Source of the DNA: Pantoea sp. 18069 | GTDB taxonomy: Bacteria; Pseudomonadota; Gammaproteobacteria; Burkholderiales; Burkholderiaceae_C | Reading direction: 5' to 3' | DNA: 64,000 bases | Assembly: GCF_902706035.1 (NCBI RefSeq) | Contig: NZ_CACSJA010000001.1 | Span: forward strand, 368,086 to 432,085 | Shown: positions 35,869 to 44,520 of the stretch, one piece after another | Layout of the letters: every line of letters starts with the position of its first letter | Position numbering within the stretch: the stretch's first letter is position 1 | Position numbers and translations under genes: made by a program | The notes under the pieces: model-generated | The model's input: only the letters and a program-made list of their open reading frames with translations | Told to the model about the DNA's origin: nothing | Databases searched by the model: none

Positions 35869-36570
35869 ATGCCCAAGAACGCGCTGTCGGCCACGCCCAT
35901 CCTTCCCTGCCCCGTGCTGCTGGTCGAAGACGAGTTGCCCACCCAGGAACGCCTGCTCAAGATCATGTGCGAGCTGGGCTATGCCCGCGACGCCATTCAT
36001 GTGGCCGGCACGCTGGCGCAGGCCCGCCAGCACACGGCAGCCCAGCGGTTTGCGCTGGCCCTGGTGGATCTGGGCCTGCCCGATGGCAGCGGCATTGATT
36101 TCATCGCCGAGCTGCGCCGGCGCGACCCCTCCCTGAGCATCCTGGTGATCTCCGCCTGGAGCACCCAGGACACGATACTGCGCGCGCTGCACGCCGGCGC
36201 TACCGGCTACCTGCTCAAGGAACGCGATGACCTGGAAGTGCGGCTGTCGATACGCAGCGTGCTGCGCGGCGGCGCGCCCATCGATCCGTTCATCGCCAGA
36301 CATATTCTTGCCGAGCTGGCGCAGGCAAAAGACAACGGTGCCCAGGCGGCAGACACCCGGCGGGTCCAGCCGCCTAGCGTCCTGACAACACGCGAAACGC
36401 AAATCCTTGCATTGGTCGCCGACGGGAAGTCAAATCGGGATATCGCGGAACATCTGCTTATCTCACGCTACACCGTTGAATGTCACATCACGCACATTTA
36501 CCGAAAACTGGAAGTGTCCTCGCGCACCAAGGCCATCAACGAAGCGCGTCAGCGCGGCCTGCTCCAATAG
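35869..36570 (+). CDS. NarL/LuxR-family response regulator
   Basis: A 233-aa response regulator. The receiver domain (residues 15-130) shows the acidic pair VEDE, the phospho-acceptor Asp in LALVDLGLPDGSGID, and the conserved Lys in YLLKERDD. The C-terminal LuxR HTH is LTTRETQILALVADGKSNRD followed by LISRYTVECHITHIYRKLEV. The ATG at 35869 gives a normal receiver N-terminus. It overlaps the histidine-kinase gene by 91 nt if that gene starts at its only ATG, so the pair is one operon. Confidence 0.9.
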   Translation: MPKNALSATPILPCPVLLVEDELPTQERLLKIMCELGYARDAIHVAGTLAQARQHTAAQRFALALVDLGLPDGSGIDFIAELRRRDPSLSILVISAWSTQDTILRALHAGATGYLLKERDDLEVRLSIRSVLRGGAPIDPFIARHILAELAQAKDNGAQAADTRRVQPPSVLTTRETQILALVADGKSNRDIAEHLLISRYTVECHITHIYRKLEVSSRTKAINEARQRGLLQ

Positions 36571-38444
36571 CAGCCAGGCGTTGCCACCTCGGCACGCTGC
36601 TGCTCGGTATCCTGCTGCTGACCTGCAGCCTGCTCCAGTCGGCCTGGGCGCAGGCCTGCCCGCCCGCCATTGCGGAAGTACACATCGCCAAGGAGGCCCC
36701 TGGCGCGGCCGGCCGGCCCACACAGGGCTGGGAGCCGGTGACGCTGCCCGACAACTGGACCACGCGATGGCCTGATTACAGCGGCGCGGCCTGGTACCGC
36801 ATCACGCTGCGCCAGGACTGCGCCGCCGCCCAGGGTGGCAGGGAGCCGGTTGCGCTGCTTGTGAGCTCGATCAATATGGCCGGGGAGGTCTATCTCAACG
36901 ACACCCTGCTGTGGCGTGATGCAAGCCTGCAGGAGCCCTTGACGAGAAGCTGGAACACCCCCCGCTACTGGATCCTGCCCGACGCGGCGCTGCATGCGAG
37001 CGACAATGCCCTCTGGATCCGCGTCCAGGGCCAGGCGCTCGTCTATCCCGGCCTGGGCCTGGTCAGGATAGGCCCCCCGGCACAGATGCACGCGCTGTTT
37101 GAAGAACTCTGGTGGGCAACGCGCACGGCCTACGAGATCAATCTGGTGGGAACGCTGTTTATCGCGGCCTTGTTTGCCGGCATCTGGCTGCTCTACCGCA
37201 AGCAGTCCGTGTATGGCTGGTTCGCGCTGCTGAACCTGGCCTGGGCCGTGTTCATCTACAACGTGGTCGCGACCGATCCCTGGCCATTCGGCGATACGGT
37301 GGGCGTGGCGCGGGCCAACACCATCGCGTTCATGGTGTTCTGCACCTGCTATGCCATTTTCATTTTCCAGCTGCAGGGGCGCGCCCTCCCACGCTGGCAG
37401 GAACGGGGCCTGCAGGCCCTGACCGTGGTCCTGTCACTGCTGATCGCACTGATGCCGCAAAAGCATCTTGATTTCACGATGCATCTGAGCGTGAGAGCCC
37501 ATATGCTGGTGTTCGTGATCGCCTGCATTGTGCCGCTGGTCCATGCCTGGCGCAGCCGCAGGATCACGGATGTTTTCTACGCGTCGCCGGGCCTCGGGTT
37601 CTTGATCATCGCGGCGTACGATGTGCACACCTACTACATCCAGACGCCTGAACCCGTTCTGCTGACGCCCTACACCAACCTGATCACCATGGCCGTGATC
37701 ACCGCCTTGCTGGGCTCGCGCATCGCGGCCAGCATGCGCCGCACCGAACGCTTCAACGTGGAACTCACGGCCGCGGTCGAGCAGGCCTGCCGGGAACTTG
37801 AAACCACGATGGGCAAGGAACACCAGTTGGCGCTGTCCAATTCACGCCTGCAGGAGCGCCTGCAGTTCATCCACGACCTGCACGACGGCTTTGGCAGCGC
37901 GCTGGTGCGGGCCATCGTCCAGGCGGAGCGCAATGCCGCAGCCCATGCAGAGGCCGGCCGCCACGTCTCCACCCTCAAGTCCCTGCGCGATGATCTGCGC
38001 AACGTGATGGACGGCGGGCGTACCGTGCACGCCGACACGCCCGCGACGCCGGCCGAATGGATGGCGCCGACACGCCACCGTTTTTCCACGCTGTTCGATG
38101 AAATGGATGTGACCAGCCACTGGTCCTGCCTGGCGGCGTGGCCCCGGCCGCCAAGCGTGGCGCTGTGCCTGGAGCTCACCCGCCTGCTCGAAGAGGCCCT
38201 GTCCAATGTGCTCAAGCACAGCGAAGCGACCGAAGTCGAGATCACGCTGGCCGCAGACGCGCAGGGCGCGCTCCTGCTCGAAGTGCGCGACAACGGCGTG
38301 GGCTTCGACATCGCCGTCGTGAGCCACGAAGCCGGCGGCATAGGCCTGTCATCCATGCAGGCCCGGGTCGCCAGGCTGGGCGGCCAGCTTCACCTCGAAT
38401 CCCGGCCAGGCCACAGCCTGGTGCGTGCCAGCCTGGGGCGTTGA
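36480..38444 (+). CDS. Sensor histidine kinase with 7TMR-DISM sensor
   Basis: A kinase of up to 654 aa. After a signal-peptide-like segment (LGTLLLGILLLTCSLLQSAW) comes a periplasmic DISM-type beta-sandwich domain (about 60-210), then seven transmembrane helices (about 225-410). A coiled coil leads to the dimerisation motif FIHDLHDGFGSALVRAIVQA (phospho-His in HDLHDG) and an HATPase domain with SNVLKHSEATE and DNGVGFD. It pairs with the upstream LuxR-type regulator. The only ATG (36480) lies inside the regulator gene and lacks a good ribosome site; a non-ATG start just before the signal peptide is possible. Confidence 0.85.
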   Translation: MSHHAHLPKTGSVLAHQGHQRSASARPAPIAARRCHLGTLLLGILLLTCSLLQSAWAQACPPAIAEVHIAKEAPGAAGRPTQGWEPVTLPDNWTTRWPDYSGAAWYRITLRQDCAAAQGGREPVALLVSSINMAGEVYLNDTLLWRDASLQEPLTRSWNTPRYWILPDAALHASDNALWIRVQGQALVYPGLGLVRIGPPAQMHALFEELWWATRTAYEINLVGTLFIAALFAGIWLLYRKQSVYGWFALLNLAWAVFIYNVVATDPWPFGDTVGVARANTIAFMVFCTCYAIFIFQLQGRALPRWQERGLQALTVVLSLLIALMPQKHLDFTMHLSVRAHMLVFVIACIVPLVHAWRSRRITDVFYASPGLGFLIIAAYDVHTYYIQTPEPVLLTPYTNLITMAVITALLGSRIAASMRRTERFNVELTAAVEQACRELETTMGKEHQLALSNSRLQERLQFIHDLHDGFGSALVRAIVQAERNAAAHAEAGRHVSTLKSLRDDLRNVMDGGRTVHADTPATPAEWMAPTRHRFSTLFDEMDVTSHWSCLAAWPRPPSVALCLELTRLLEEALSNVLKHSEATEVEITLAADAQGALLLEVRDNGVGFDIAVVSHEAGGIGLSSMQARVARLGGQLHLESRPGHSLVRASLGR

Positions 38445-38445
38445 T

Positions 38446-38476
38446 CCGGCCAGGTCGTAAACAATGACCTGGCCGG
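38446..38476. terminator. Strong hairpin between convergent genes
   Basis: A perfect 11-bp stem (CCGGCCAGGTC / GACCTGGCCGG) with a 9-nt loop lies two bases after the kinase stop and before the convergent CoA-transferase gene. No T-tract follows, but the symmetry suits a two-way terminator. Confidence 0.55.
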
Positions 38477-38532
38477 CGGCTTCAGACATACGGTTTGGTG
38501 GGAGTGAAAGGGAAAGGCTTGTGCAGGGACGA

Positions 38533-39663
38533 TCAGTCCTGCGGCGAGGAAGCTGACCGGCGGATGCCCCAGCTGGCGAGCGCCGCCTCTGTGCTCGAGC
38601 CGCGCATGGCGACGCCGCTCGCGATCTGGGAAGGGGTGCGGGAGAAGCGAGGTGCGGGTGCTGGATGCAACGCCCCGTCTACTTCGACGAAATTCTTGCG
38701 CTGGGCCAAGTGCTCATGAACGGCCAGATCAGACAAAGAAAGAATCGGCGACACACAAGCCTCAGTCCCGGCAAATACCGCAAGCCAGTGCTCGCATGGA
38801 TGCCGCCGGAATATGGCGGAGAAACGCTCCCGCATCGCCGTCCAAGTAGAGCGGTCATGCTGCTTCGGCAGCGGCTCGCCTGGCAGGCCCAGGCCCTTGA
38901 GCAGGGCCGCGTAGAAGCGTGGCTCGATCGCACCGACTGCCAGGTACTTCCCGTCGGATGTCGCATAGGTCCCATAGAACGGGGCTCCACCATCCAGCCA
39001 GTTCGACTGCCGCTGGTCGGTCCATTCGCCGGCCTGCCATTGGCCAAAGATGGGGGCCAGCAGGGCAAGGCATCCATCCACCATCGCAGCGTCGACCACC
39101 TGGCCCTTCCTGCTGGTCCTGGCCTCGCAAAGGGCGGCCAGCACTCCCACCAGTAGCAGCATGCCGCCGCCGCCAAAATCGCCGATCAAATTCAAAGGCA
39201 CGGCAGGCGGTCCATCCAACGGGCCGATGGCGTGCAGCGCACCGGTGGTCGCAATGTAATTGATGTCATGGCCAACCGCCTGCGCGAGCGGCCCGGTCTG
39301 GCCCCAGCCCGTCATGCGCCCATACACCAATGCGGGGTTGTGCGCGAGGCAGTCGTCTGGGCCCAGGCCAAGGCGCTCCATCACGCCAGGACGCAGGCCT
39401 TCCAGAAGCACGTCAGCCCGACCGACCAGGTCCAGTACGAGAGCACGGCCTTCGGGCGTCTTGACGTCAGCAAGCACCGAGCGTTTGCCCCGCCCGTTGA
39501 ACTGGAAGCGCTCGTCGCGCTGCATCCCCATGTGCTGCGCCTCGGGCCGATCCAACCGGACCACATCGGCGCCCATGTCGGCCAGCATCATGCCGGCCCA
39601 AGGCACGGGGCCAATGGCTTCCATCTCCAACACGCGCAAACCGGCCAGAGGACCTTGTTTCAT
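38533..39663 (-). CDS. Family III CoA-transferase / alpha-methylacyl-CoA racemase-like
   Basis: A 376-aa CaiB/BaiF-family enzyme. The N-terminal part (LRVLEMEAIGPVPWAGMMLA, ADVVRLDRPE) and HDINYIATTGALHAIG match the Amacr branch, which moves the alpha proton of 2-methylacyl-CoA esters, while relatives move CoA between acids. The segment with the catalytic Asp of family III enzymes is likely DAAMVDGCLALL. It overlaps the DUF202 gene by 4 nt, so it is probably in the same minus-strand unit. The exact substrate is unknown. Confidence 0.82.
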   Translation of the reverse strand: MKQGPLAGLRVLEMEAIGPVPWAGMMLADMGADVVRLDRPEAQHMGMQRDERFQFNGRGKRSVLADVKTPEGRALVLDLVGRADVLLEGLRPGVMERLGLGPDDCLAHNPALVYGRMTGWGQTGPLAQAVGHDINYIATTGALHAIGPLDGPPAVPLNLIGDFGGGGMLLLVGVLAALCEARTSRKGQVVDAAMVDGCLALLAPIFGQWQAGEWTDQRQSNWLDGGAPFYGTYATSDGKYLAVGAIEPRFYAALLKGLGLPGEPLPKQHDRSTWTAMRERFSAIFRRHPCEHWLAVFAGTEACVSPILSLSDLAVHEHLAQRKNFVEVDGALHPAPAPRFSRTPSQIASGVAMRGSSTEAALASWGIRRSASSPQD

Positions 39664-40094
39664 TGCGATCCCCCGAACTTAACTGGCGATGGCATACCCG
39701 TGAGGCTCTGAACGGACGCAATTGCCACGGCACACGCCAGCAGCGTGACGACCGCCACCGCCATTACGGCATGTGCCGATGGCGCCAGCGCAGCTTGGCC
39801 GCTCAGCAGCTGCCGCCGCCGCCAAGCGCCATAAAAAATGATAGCGCCCGACGCCAGCAGCAACACCAAGCCCAAGGCCGTGATCGGCGCCTCACGGCCC
39901 GTCCAGCCCGCGCGCAAGGCCAGCAATGCATTGACCAGCATGGCCAGGCCGGTACGACTCCAGGCCAGCGCCGTGCGCTCGGCCTGCAAGCCGGGGTCCC
40001 GGGGCCACGGCTTGCAGGCCGCCTCGTGCGGGCCCATCGTGTAACCGCCGTGCTGATGGCCCTCTTCCTTTGGCAGTGGCAGGGCGGGGCTCAT
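39660..40094 (-). CDS. DUF202 membrane protein
   Basis: A 144-aa protein with a hydrophilic, His-rich N-terminus and the DUF202 signature LQAERTALAWSRTGLAMLVN, then two further transmembrane helices (ITALGLVLLLASGAIIFYGA, AVMAVAVVTLLACAVAIASV). Overlaps both neighbours by 4 nt. DUF202 proteins are small inner-membrane proteins of unknown role and often occur as pairs, as here. Confidence 0.78.
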   Translation of the reverse strand: MSPALPLPKEEGHQHGGYTMGPHEAACKPWPRDPGLQAERTALAWSRTGLAMLVNALLALRAGWTGREAPITALGLVLLLASGAIIFYGAWRRRQLLSGQAALAPSAHAVMAVAVVTLLACAVAIASVQSLTGMPSPVKFGGSQ

Positions 40095-40489
40095 GCCTGC
40101 ACCACCAGCAGGAACACGATCACGGCCGAGATACCCAGCGTGGCAGCAGAGATCAGCGCAATGGCCAACGTTCCCGGCAGTCTGCCTGCGTGGCGCATGG
40201 CGATCTCATTCGCGCGCCAGCGCACATAGGCCAGCGCGCACAGCGCAGCCGCGAGCACGCCAAGTGCGATGGCCAGGGCCACGACCAGCAGACGCGGGCC
40301 GAGCGTGGTGGAGAACTGCTCCAGCAGCACACCCCCGGCCAACAACGCCAGGGCGGTGCGGATCCAGGCAAGGAAAGTGCGCTCATTGGCCAGCGAAAAG
40401 CGGTAATCGGGCTCCGCCCCTTCCTGGCGCCATTGCGGCTCGCGCGCCGTGCGCACTTTCTTGGCTTGGGACTGATCGGTGTACTTCAC
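40091..40489 (-). CDS. YidH-like DUF202 membrane protein
   Basis: A 132-aa protein with the YidH-type DUF202 signature SLANERTFLAWIRTALALLA after a charged N-terminus, and three transmembrane helices. It overlaps the second DUF202 gene by ATGA. Why this pair lies inside a CoA-ester gene set is unclear; it may be incidental. Confidence 0.82.
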   Translation of the reverse strand: MKYTDQSQAKKVRTAREPQWRQEGAEPDYRFSLANERTFLAWIRTALALLAGGVLLEQFSTTLGPRLLVVALAIALGVLAAALCALAYVRWRANEIAMRHAGRLPGTLAIALISAATLGISAVIVFLLVVQA

Positions 40490-40496
40490 AGCGCCC

Positions 40497-40790
40497 TCAC
40501 TTGCTCATGTCGATGACCGTGCGGCCACGGATCTGGCCGGCAAGCGTACGGACCAGGTAGAACGCCAGTTCCTCCATGCCGATCACATGGGCGATCTGCG
40601 CCAGGTGCTTTGGCCGGTATGCGTTGGCAATCTTGTGCCAGACGATCTCCCGCACCGGCATGGGCGAATTGGCATTGACGCCCAACAGGCGGATACCGCG
40701 CAAAATGAAGGGCAGTACCGTAGTTTCAAGCGCGGCGCCGCCGGGCAGCATGGTGCCTGGCAACGGGCGCAAAGCTTTGAAGGTGTTCAT
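40497..40790 (-). pseudogene. Internally deleted acrylyl-CoA reductase-like (AcuI/YhdH) remnant
   Basis: The frame encodes only 97 aa. The first residues (MNTFKAL) resemble the start of YhdH/AcuI-type quinone-oxidoreductase-like enzymes. After a short joint, the rest matches their C-terminus (TTVLPFILRGIRLLGVNANS, with VREIVWHKIA, ending in GRTVIDMSK). The middle of about 230 residues, with the NADPH-binding Rossmann fold, is missing, so no activity is expected. The deletion appears to be in frame. It lies between the CoA-transferase and DUF202 genes, and the intact ancestor would have fitted a propionate/acrylate-type acyl-CoA route. Confidence 0.7.
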
Positions 40791-40846
40791 GGCTGGATAG
40801 GTTTGGAGTTGCATCACCCATGGCGCGGCATGGGCCTTGTGGCCGC

Positions 40847-42058
40847 TTACACGACGCCTTGCGCCTTCAGCGCCGCAAGCCCGGCGGCATCGACGCCAAA
40901 CTCGGCAAAGACCTGGGCGTTGTGCTCGCCCACGTCAGGCCCGGTGCGCGGAATCGGCATGCTCCGCCCCAGCACACGCGGAACAATGCACGGGGCGGGC
41001 AAGCTGCCATACAAGGGGTCGGGCAGGCGAACGATGGCCTCGCGCGCCACAAACTGCGGGTCGGCCGCTATGTCCTCTATCGTGTAGACCTTGCTGAACG
41101 GCACGCCGGCGGCCTCCAGCGTGAGTGCAATGTGTTCGTAAGAGTGGGCGGAAAACCAGTCCGACAAGGCCGCGTCGAGTTCACCCAGGTTCTGCACGCG
41201 GTGCGGGTTGGTGTCAAAGCGCGGGTCGCTGGCCCAGTCCGCCTGCCCCAGGGCCTGTGCCAAGCGCGCGAAGATGGCGTCCGACGAAGCCACGACGGTG
41301 AAATACACCTTCTCCTGGCTCGCGTACATATTGCTGGGTGCGGTATAGCTCGCGCAATTGCCTTCCGGCCTGCGCACCAGGCCCAGTTGCTCGTGCTCCA
41401 CCGGCAAGGGGTCGAGCAGGCGAAACAGCGCCTCTGTGGCAGACAGATCGATCTCCACGCCCTTGGCCTGCGGGTCTCCCCGCAACCGCGCGATTTCTGC
41501 CGCGATGGAGAACGCGGCAAACAGGCCCGCCACCGCATCGCCCACCGGGAAATTGGAGTGCAGCGGCGATCCGCCTTTCTCGCCCGTCAGGCTGGTAAAG
41601 CCGCTCTTGGCCTCGAAGATGCGGGCAAAACCGGGGCGCAGGCGGTCGGGTCCGGTCTGGCCAAACCCCGTCAAGCGCAGGATGATCAGGCGCGGATTGG
41701 CGGCAAACAGCGTGGCCGCGTCCAGGCCCCAGCGGTCCATGGTGCCGGTACGAAAGTTCTCAATCAGGACATCGAAGCTTGGCAGCATCTGCAAGAGCAA
41801 GTCGCGCCCCTGCGCCTTGCGCACATCCAGGGAGATGCCGCGCTTGCCGCGGTTGGCCACCTTCCACCACAGGGCAGTGCCGTCCTTCACGGGTTGCAGC
41901 GTGCGCAAGGGGTCGCTGCCATCGGGCAACTCCAGCTTCACCACGTCTGCGCCATGGTCGGCGCACAGGGTGGCACCAAAGGGGGCGGCCAGGACAGTGG
42001 CCATGTCAAGAATGCGCACGCCCGTCAGGGCGCCGCTGTAGTTCGATGTTGCACTCAA
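40847..42058 (-). CDS. Family III CoA-transferase (CaiB/BaiF)
   Basis: A 403-aa enzyme of the CaiB/BaiF family: GVRILDMATVLAAPFGATLC at the N-terminus, ADVVKLELPDGSDPLR, RGISLDVRKAQGRDLL, and the catalytic-Asp region VEIDLSATEALFRLLD. Such enzymes activate carboxylic acids by moving CoA from another thioester. I choose a TTG start at 42058 because GGAG lies 8 nt upstream; an ATG at 42088 would add ten residues. It is divergent from the IclR gene, which likely controls it. Confidence 0.87.
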   Translation of the reverse strand: MSATSNYSGALTGVRILDMATVLAAPFGATLCADHGADVVKLELPDGSDPLRTLQPVKDGTALWWKVANRGKRGISLDVRKAQGRDLLLQMLPSFDVLIENFRTGTMDRWGLDAATLFAANPRLIILRLTGFGQTGPDRLRPGFARIFEAKSGFTSLTGEKGGSPLHSNFPVGDAVAGLFAAFSIAAEIARLRGDPQAKGVEIDLSATEALFRLLDPLPVEHEQLGLVRRPEGNCASYTAPSNMYASQEKVYFTVVASSDAIFARLAQALGQADWASDPRFDTNPHRVQNLGELDAALSDWFSAHSYEHIALTLEAAGVPFSKVYTIEDIAADPQFVAREAIVRLPDPLYGSLPAPCIVPRVLGRSMPIPRTGPDVGEHNAQVFAEFGVDAAGLAALKAQGVV

Positions 42059-42111
42059 CTGAATATCTCCGTGGCGTAGGGCTTGCATACACGGGGTTTT
42101 GCCAGAGTCCT

Positions 42112-42145
42112 TTTCGCTGCACAACAGATGTTTTGCACAGCGAAA
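42112..42145. promoter_or_regulatory. Palindrome in the divergent IclR/CoA-transferase promoter region
   Basis: TTTCGCTG (42112-42119) and CAGCGAAA (42138-42145) are perfect inverted arms 18 bp apart, each next to a TGCACA copy. IclR-family regulators often bind palindromes of this general kind in divergent promoters. Binding is inferred from position only. Confidence 0.45.
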
Positions 42146-42218
42146 CAAGCTGCTCAACGCATTGACTCGGCAGCAACCCAAAACCATCATGGGCTCCAAC
42201 ATACGCAAGCCACACACC

Positions 42219-43028
42219 ATGTCCCACATCCATTTGCCCGGTCTGGTCAACCCGCACGACCTGAGCGCCGATCGCCAGTTCTCCATGAACCTGGCGCGGG
42301 GCATGGAGGTACTGCGTGCGTTTACGCAGGCCGACCCCATGCTGGGCAACCGCGAGATCGCCGACCGCACCGGACTGCCCAAGCCCACCGTGTCGCGACT
42401 CACCTACACGCTCACCCTGCTGGGCTACCTGAGCCGCGTGGAGGGCTTGCAGAAATACCGTCTGGGCTCGGGCGTTCTGTCGCTGGGTTATCCCTTGCTG
42501 GTCAACATGCGCGTGCGCCAGATCGCACGTCCGATCATGGAGAAATTGGCGCGGGAGACGGGCTGTAGCGTCAACCTCGGGATGCGCGACCGCACCAACG
42601 TCGTCTATGTTGATACGTGCCGGGTGGATCAAGGCAATGTGTACCAGCCCGACATCGGCAGCACGCGCCCGCTGCTGTCCACAGCCATCGGGCGCGCCCT
42701 CATCCTGGCCTGCCCGCTGCCGGAACGCAAGGCGATCCTCAACCGACTCAAGGTGGAAGACCCCAAGCGCTTCGCCGCCGAAAAGGCGCAGTGGGAGGCC
42801 GAGCAAAGCGCATTTGCCGAACGCGGCTACTGCTATTCGAGCGGCGACTGGCACAAGGACATCCATGCCGTGGCGGTGCCCATCCGCCAGGCAGCACGCG
42901 AAGAACCCCTGGCGCTCAATTGCACCATGTCGACTTTTCGGCTGGGCAAGGACACGCTGGAACAACTGACGGCCCTCCACCTGCTCGACGCCGTCCAGCA
43001 GATTGAACGGGCCTGTGGCCTGCAATAA
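42219..43028 (+). CDS. IclR-family transcriptional regulator
   Basis: A protein of about 269 aa with an IclR winged HTH (FSMNLARGMEVLRAFTQADP, then DRTGLPKPTVSRLTYTLTLL) and the C-terminal effector-binding domain (LARETGCSVNLGMRDRTNVV, DIGSTRPLLSTAIGRALI, IHAVAVPIR). Such regulators sense aromatic or carboxylic compounds and control nearby catabolic genes. In-frame ATGs at 42189 and 42219 are both possible; neither has a strong ribosome site. It is divergent from the CoA-transferase gene and 18 nt before the acyl-CoA dehydrogenase gene. Confidence 0.87.
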   Translation: MSHIHLPGLVNPHDLSADRQFSMNLARGMEVLRAFTQADPMLGNREIADRTGLPKPTVSRLTYTLTLLGYLSRVEGLQKYRLGSGVLSLGYPLLVNMRVRQIARPIMEKLARETGCSVNLGMRDRTNVVYVDTCRVDQGNVYQPDIGSTRPLLSTAIGRALILACPLPERKAILNRLKVEDPKRFAAEKAQWEAEQSAFAERGYCYSSGDWHKDIHAVAVPIRQAAREEPLALNCTMSTFRLGKDTLEQLTALHLLDAVQQIERACGLQ

Positions 43029-43046
43029 CCCACGAGAGAGAAAACC

Positions 43047-44216
43047 ATGATTCGCAACCCTGAAAGATTCAAGCAGCTGTTGACCGAAGTGCGCCATGTG
43101 GTGCGCACGGAATTCATGCCGCTCGAGGCGTCGATCGACCAGGACGACCAGATTCCAGAGCCCGTGGTGCAGCGCATGCGCGAACTCGGCTTGTTTGGCC
43201 ACAGCATCCCCGAGGCCTACGGCGGCGCGGGCTTGACCTCCGAAGAACTGTCTCTGGTCAACATCGAGGTGTCACAAGCAGCCACCACCTTTCGGGCACG
43301 CTTTGGCGGCAACACCGGAATCGCATCCGAATCGCTGGTCGTCGATGGCACCGAGGAACAAAAGCAGCGCTATCTTCCCCGCCTGGCCAGCGGTGCGGTC
43401 ACCGGATGCTTTGCGCTCACCGAGCCGGATGCCGGCTCTGACGCCACCGCCCTCAAAACCGAGGCCGTGCGCGATGGCGATGACTACGTCATCAGCGGCC
43501 GCAAATGCTTCATCACCAATGCGCCGATCGCCGACTTGTTCACCGTGTTTGCCCGCACCGACATGAACGCCAAGGGCGCAGCAGGCATCACGGCGTTTCT
43601 GATCGAGCGCGGCACGCCGGGTCTGAGCACGCCGCCGGCTTACCGAAAAATGGGCCAGCACGGATCGCCCGTGGGTGAAGTGCTGCTGGACCGCTGCCGT
43701 GTACCGGCCAGTGCCATCCTTGGCGGCCAGACCGGCACCGGGTTTCGCACGGCGATGAAGGCGCTGAACAAGCAGCGCATCAACCTGGCCGGCCTGTGCA
43801 TCGGCCCCGCCATCCGTCTGGTGGACGAGATGGTGGAGCGGGCCAGCACACGCAAGCAGTTTGGCCAGCCTGTGGCAGAGTTCCAGATGGTCCAGCAGAT
43901 GATTGCCGAGAGCAACGTCGATGTGCACGCCGCACGGGCCCTGCTGCTGGAGACAGCACGCAAGCGCGATGACGGACAGGATGTGACGCTGGAAGCATCC
44001 ATGTGCAAGCTGTTCGCCTCTGAAATGTGCGGCCGCGTGGCCGACCGGGCAGTGCAGATTTTTGGCGGCGGTGGCTACATTGCCGACAACGTGGCCGAGC
44101 GCTTTTACCGCGACGTGCGCCTGTTCCGCCTGTACGAAGGCACCAGCCAGATCCATCTCGTCAACATCGCGCGCCGCACCATCGCCCTGGCGCAGGCGCA
44201 CAAGGCACAGCCATGA
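43047..44216 (+). CDS. Acyl-CoA dehydrogenase
   Basis: A 389-aa FAD enzyme of the acyl-CoA dehydrogenase family. Motifs: GCFALTEPDAGSDATALKTE (FAD/substrate loop), TRKQFGQPVAEFQMVQQMIA, and DVRLFRLYEGTSQIHLVNIA, which contains the likely catalytic Glu. It oxidises acyl-CoA to enoyl-CoA and passes electrons to ETF. GAGAGAG precedes the ATG. Together with the CoA-transferases it suggests breakdown of a branched or short-chain acid after CoA activation. Confidence 0.93.
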   Translation: MIRNPERFKQLLTEVRHVVRTEFMPLEASIDQDDQIPEPVVQRMRELGLFGHSIPEAYGGAGLTSEELSLVNIEVSQAATTFRARFGGNTGIASESLVVDGTEEQKQRYLPRLASGAVTGCFALTEPDAGSDATALKTEAVRDGDDYVISGRKCFITNAPIADLFTVFARTDMNAKGAAGITAFLIERGTPGLSTPPAYRKMGQHGSPVGEVLLDRCRVPASAILGGQTGTGFRTAMKALNKQRINLAGLCIGPAIRLVDEMVERASTRKQFGQPVAEFQMVQQMIAESNVDVHAARALLLETARKRDDGQDVTLEASMCKLFASEMCGRVADRAVQIFGGGGYIADNVAERFYRDVRLFRLYEGTSQIHLVNIARRTIALAQAHKAQP

Positions 44217-44520
44217 ACCTGCTGGTCAAGTTCGCCACGATCGCCTGCGTGCCATTTGAAACATGACCGTCACCCCGTGGACTTAGGCGCAATCAAGCCG
44301 CGCTCTTATCTGCATCTCGTTCGCGGCCAGAGGCGGGAGCCGAACGCCCTGCCTCCACTCTGAAGGGCTGCGTCGCATCCGTCCTGCGTCTGCGCAAAGC
44401 CCGAACCGATCTCATCAGCCTGACGGCCCTTGACACCAATGCATCGACGAAGCGCGGAACATACCGCGCACCGCCCTCACCTCAGACCCACAGCATCAGC
44501 TTTCACAGCAGGAGACAAAC
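44217..44520. other. Gene-free stretch between dehydrogenase and Bug-protein genes
   Basis: An ATGA at the dehydrogenase stop opens a 17-codon frame that ends at once, perhaps the relic of a following gene. The rest shows no coding frame or clear hairpin. AGGAG just before 44521 serves the next gene. Confidence 0.4.
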
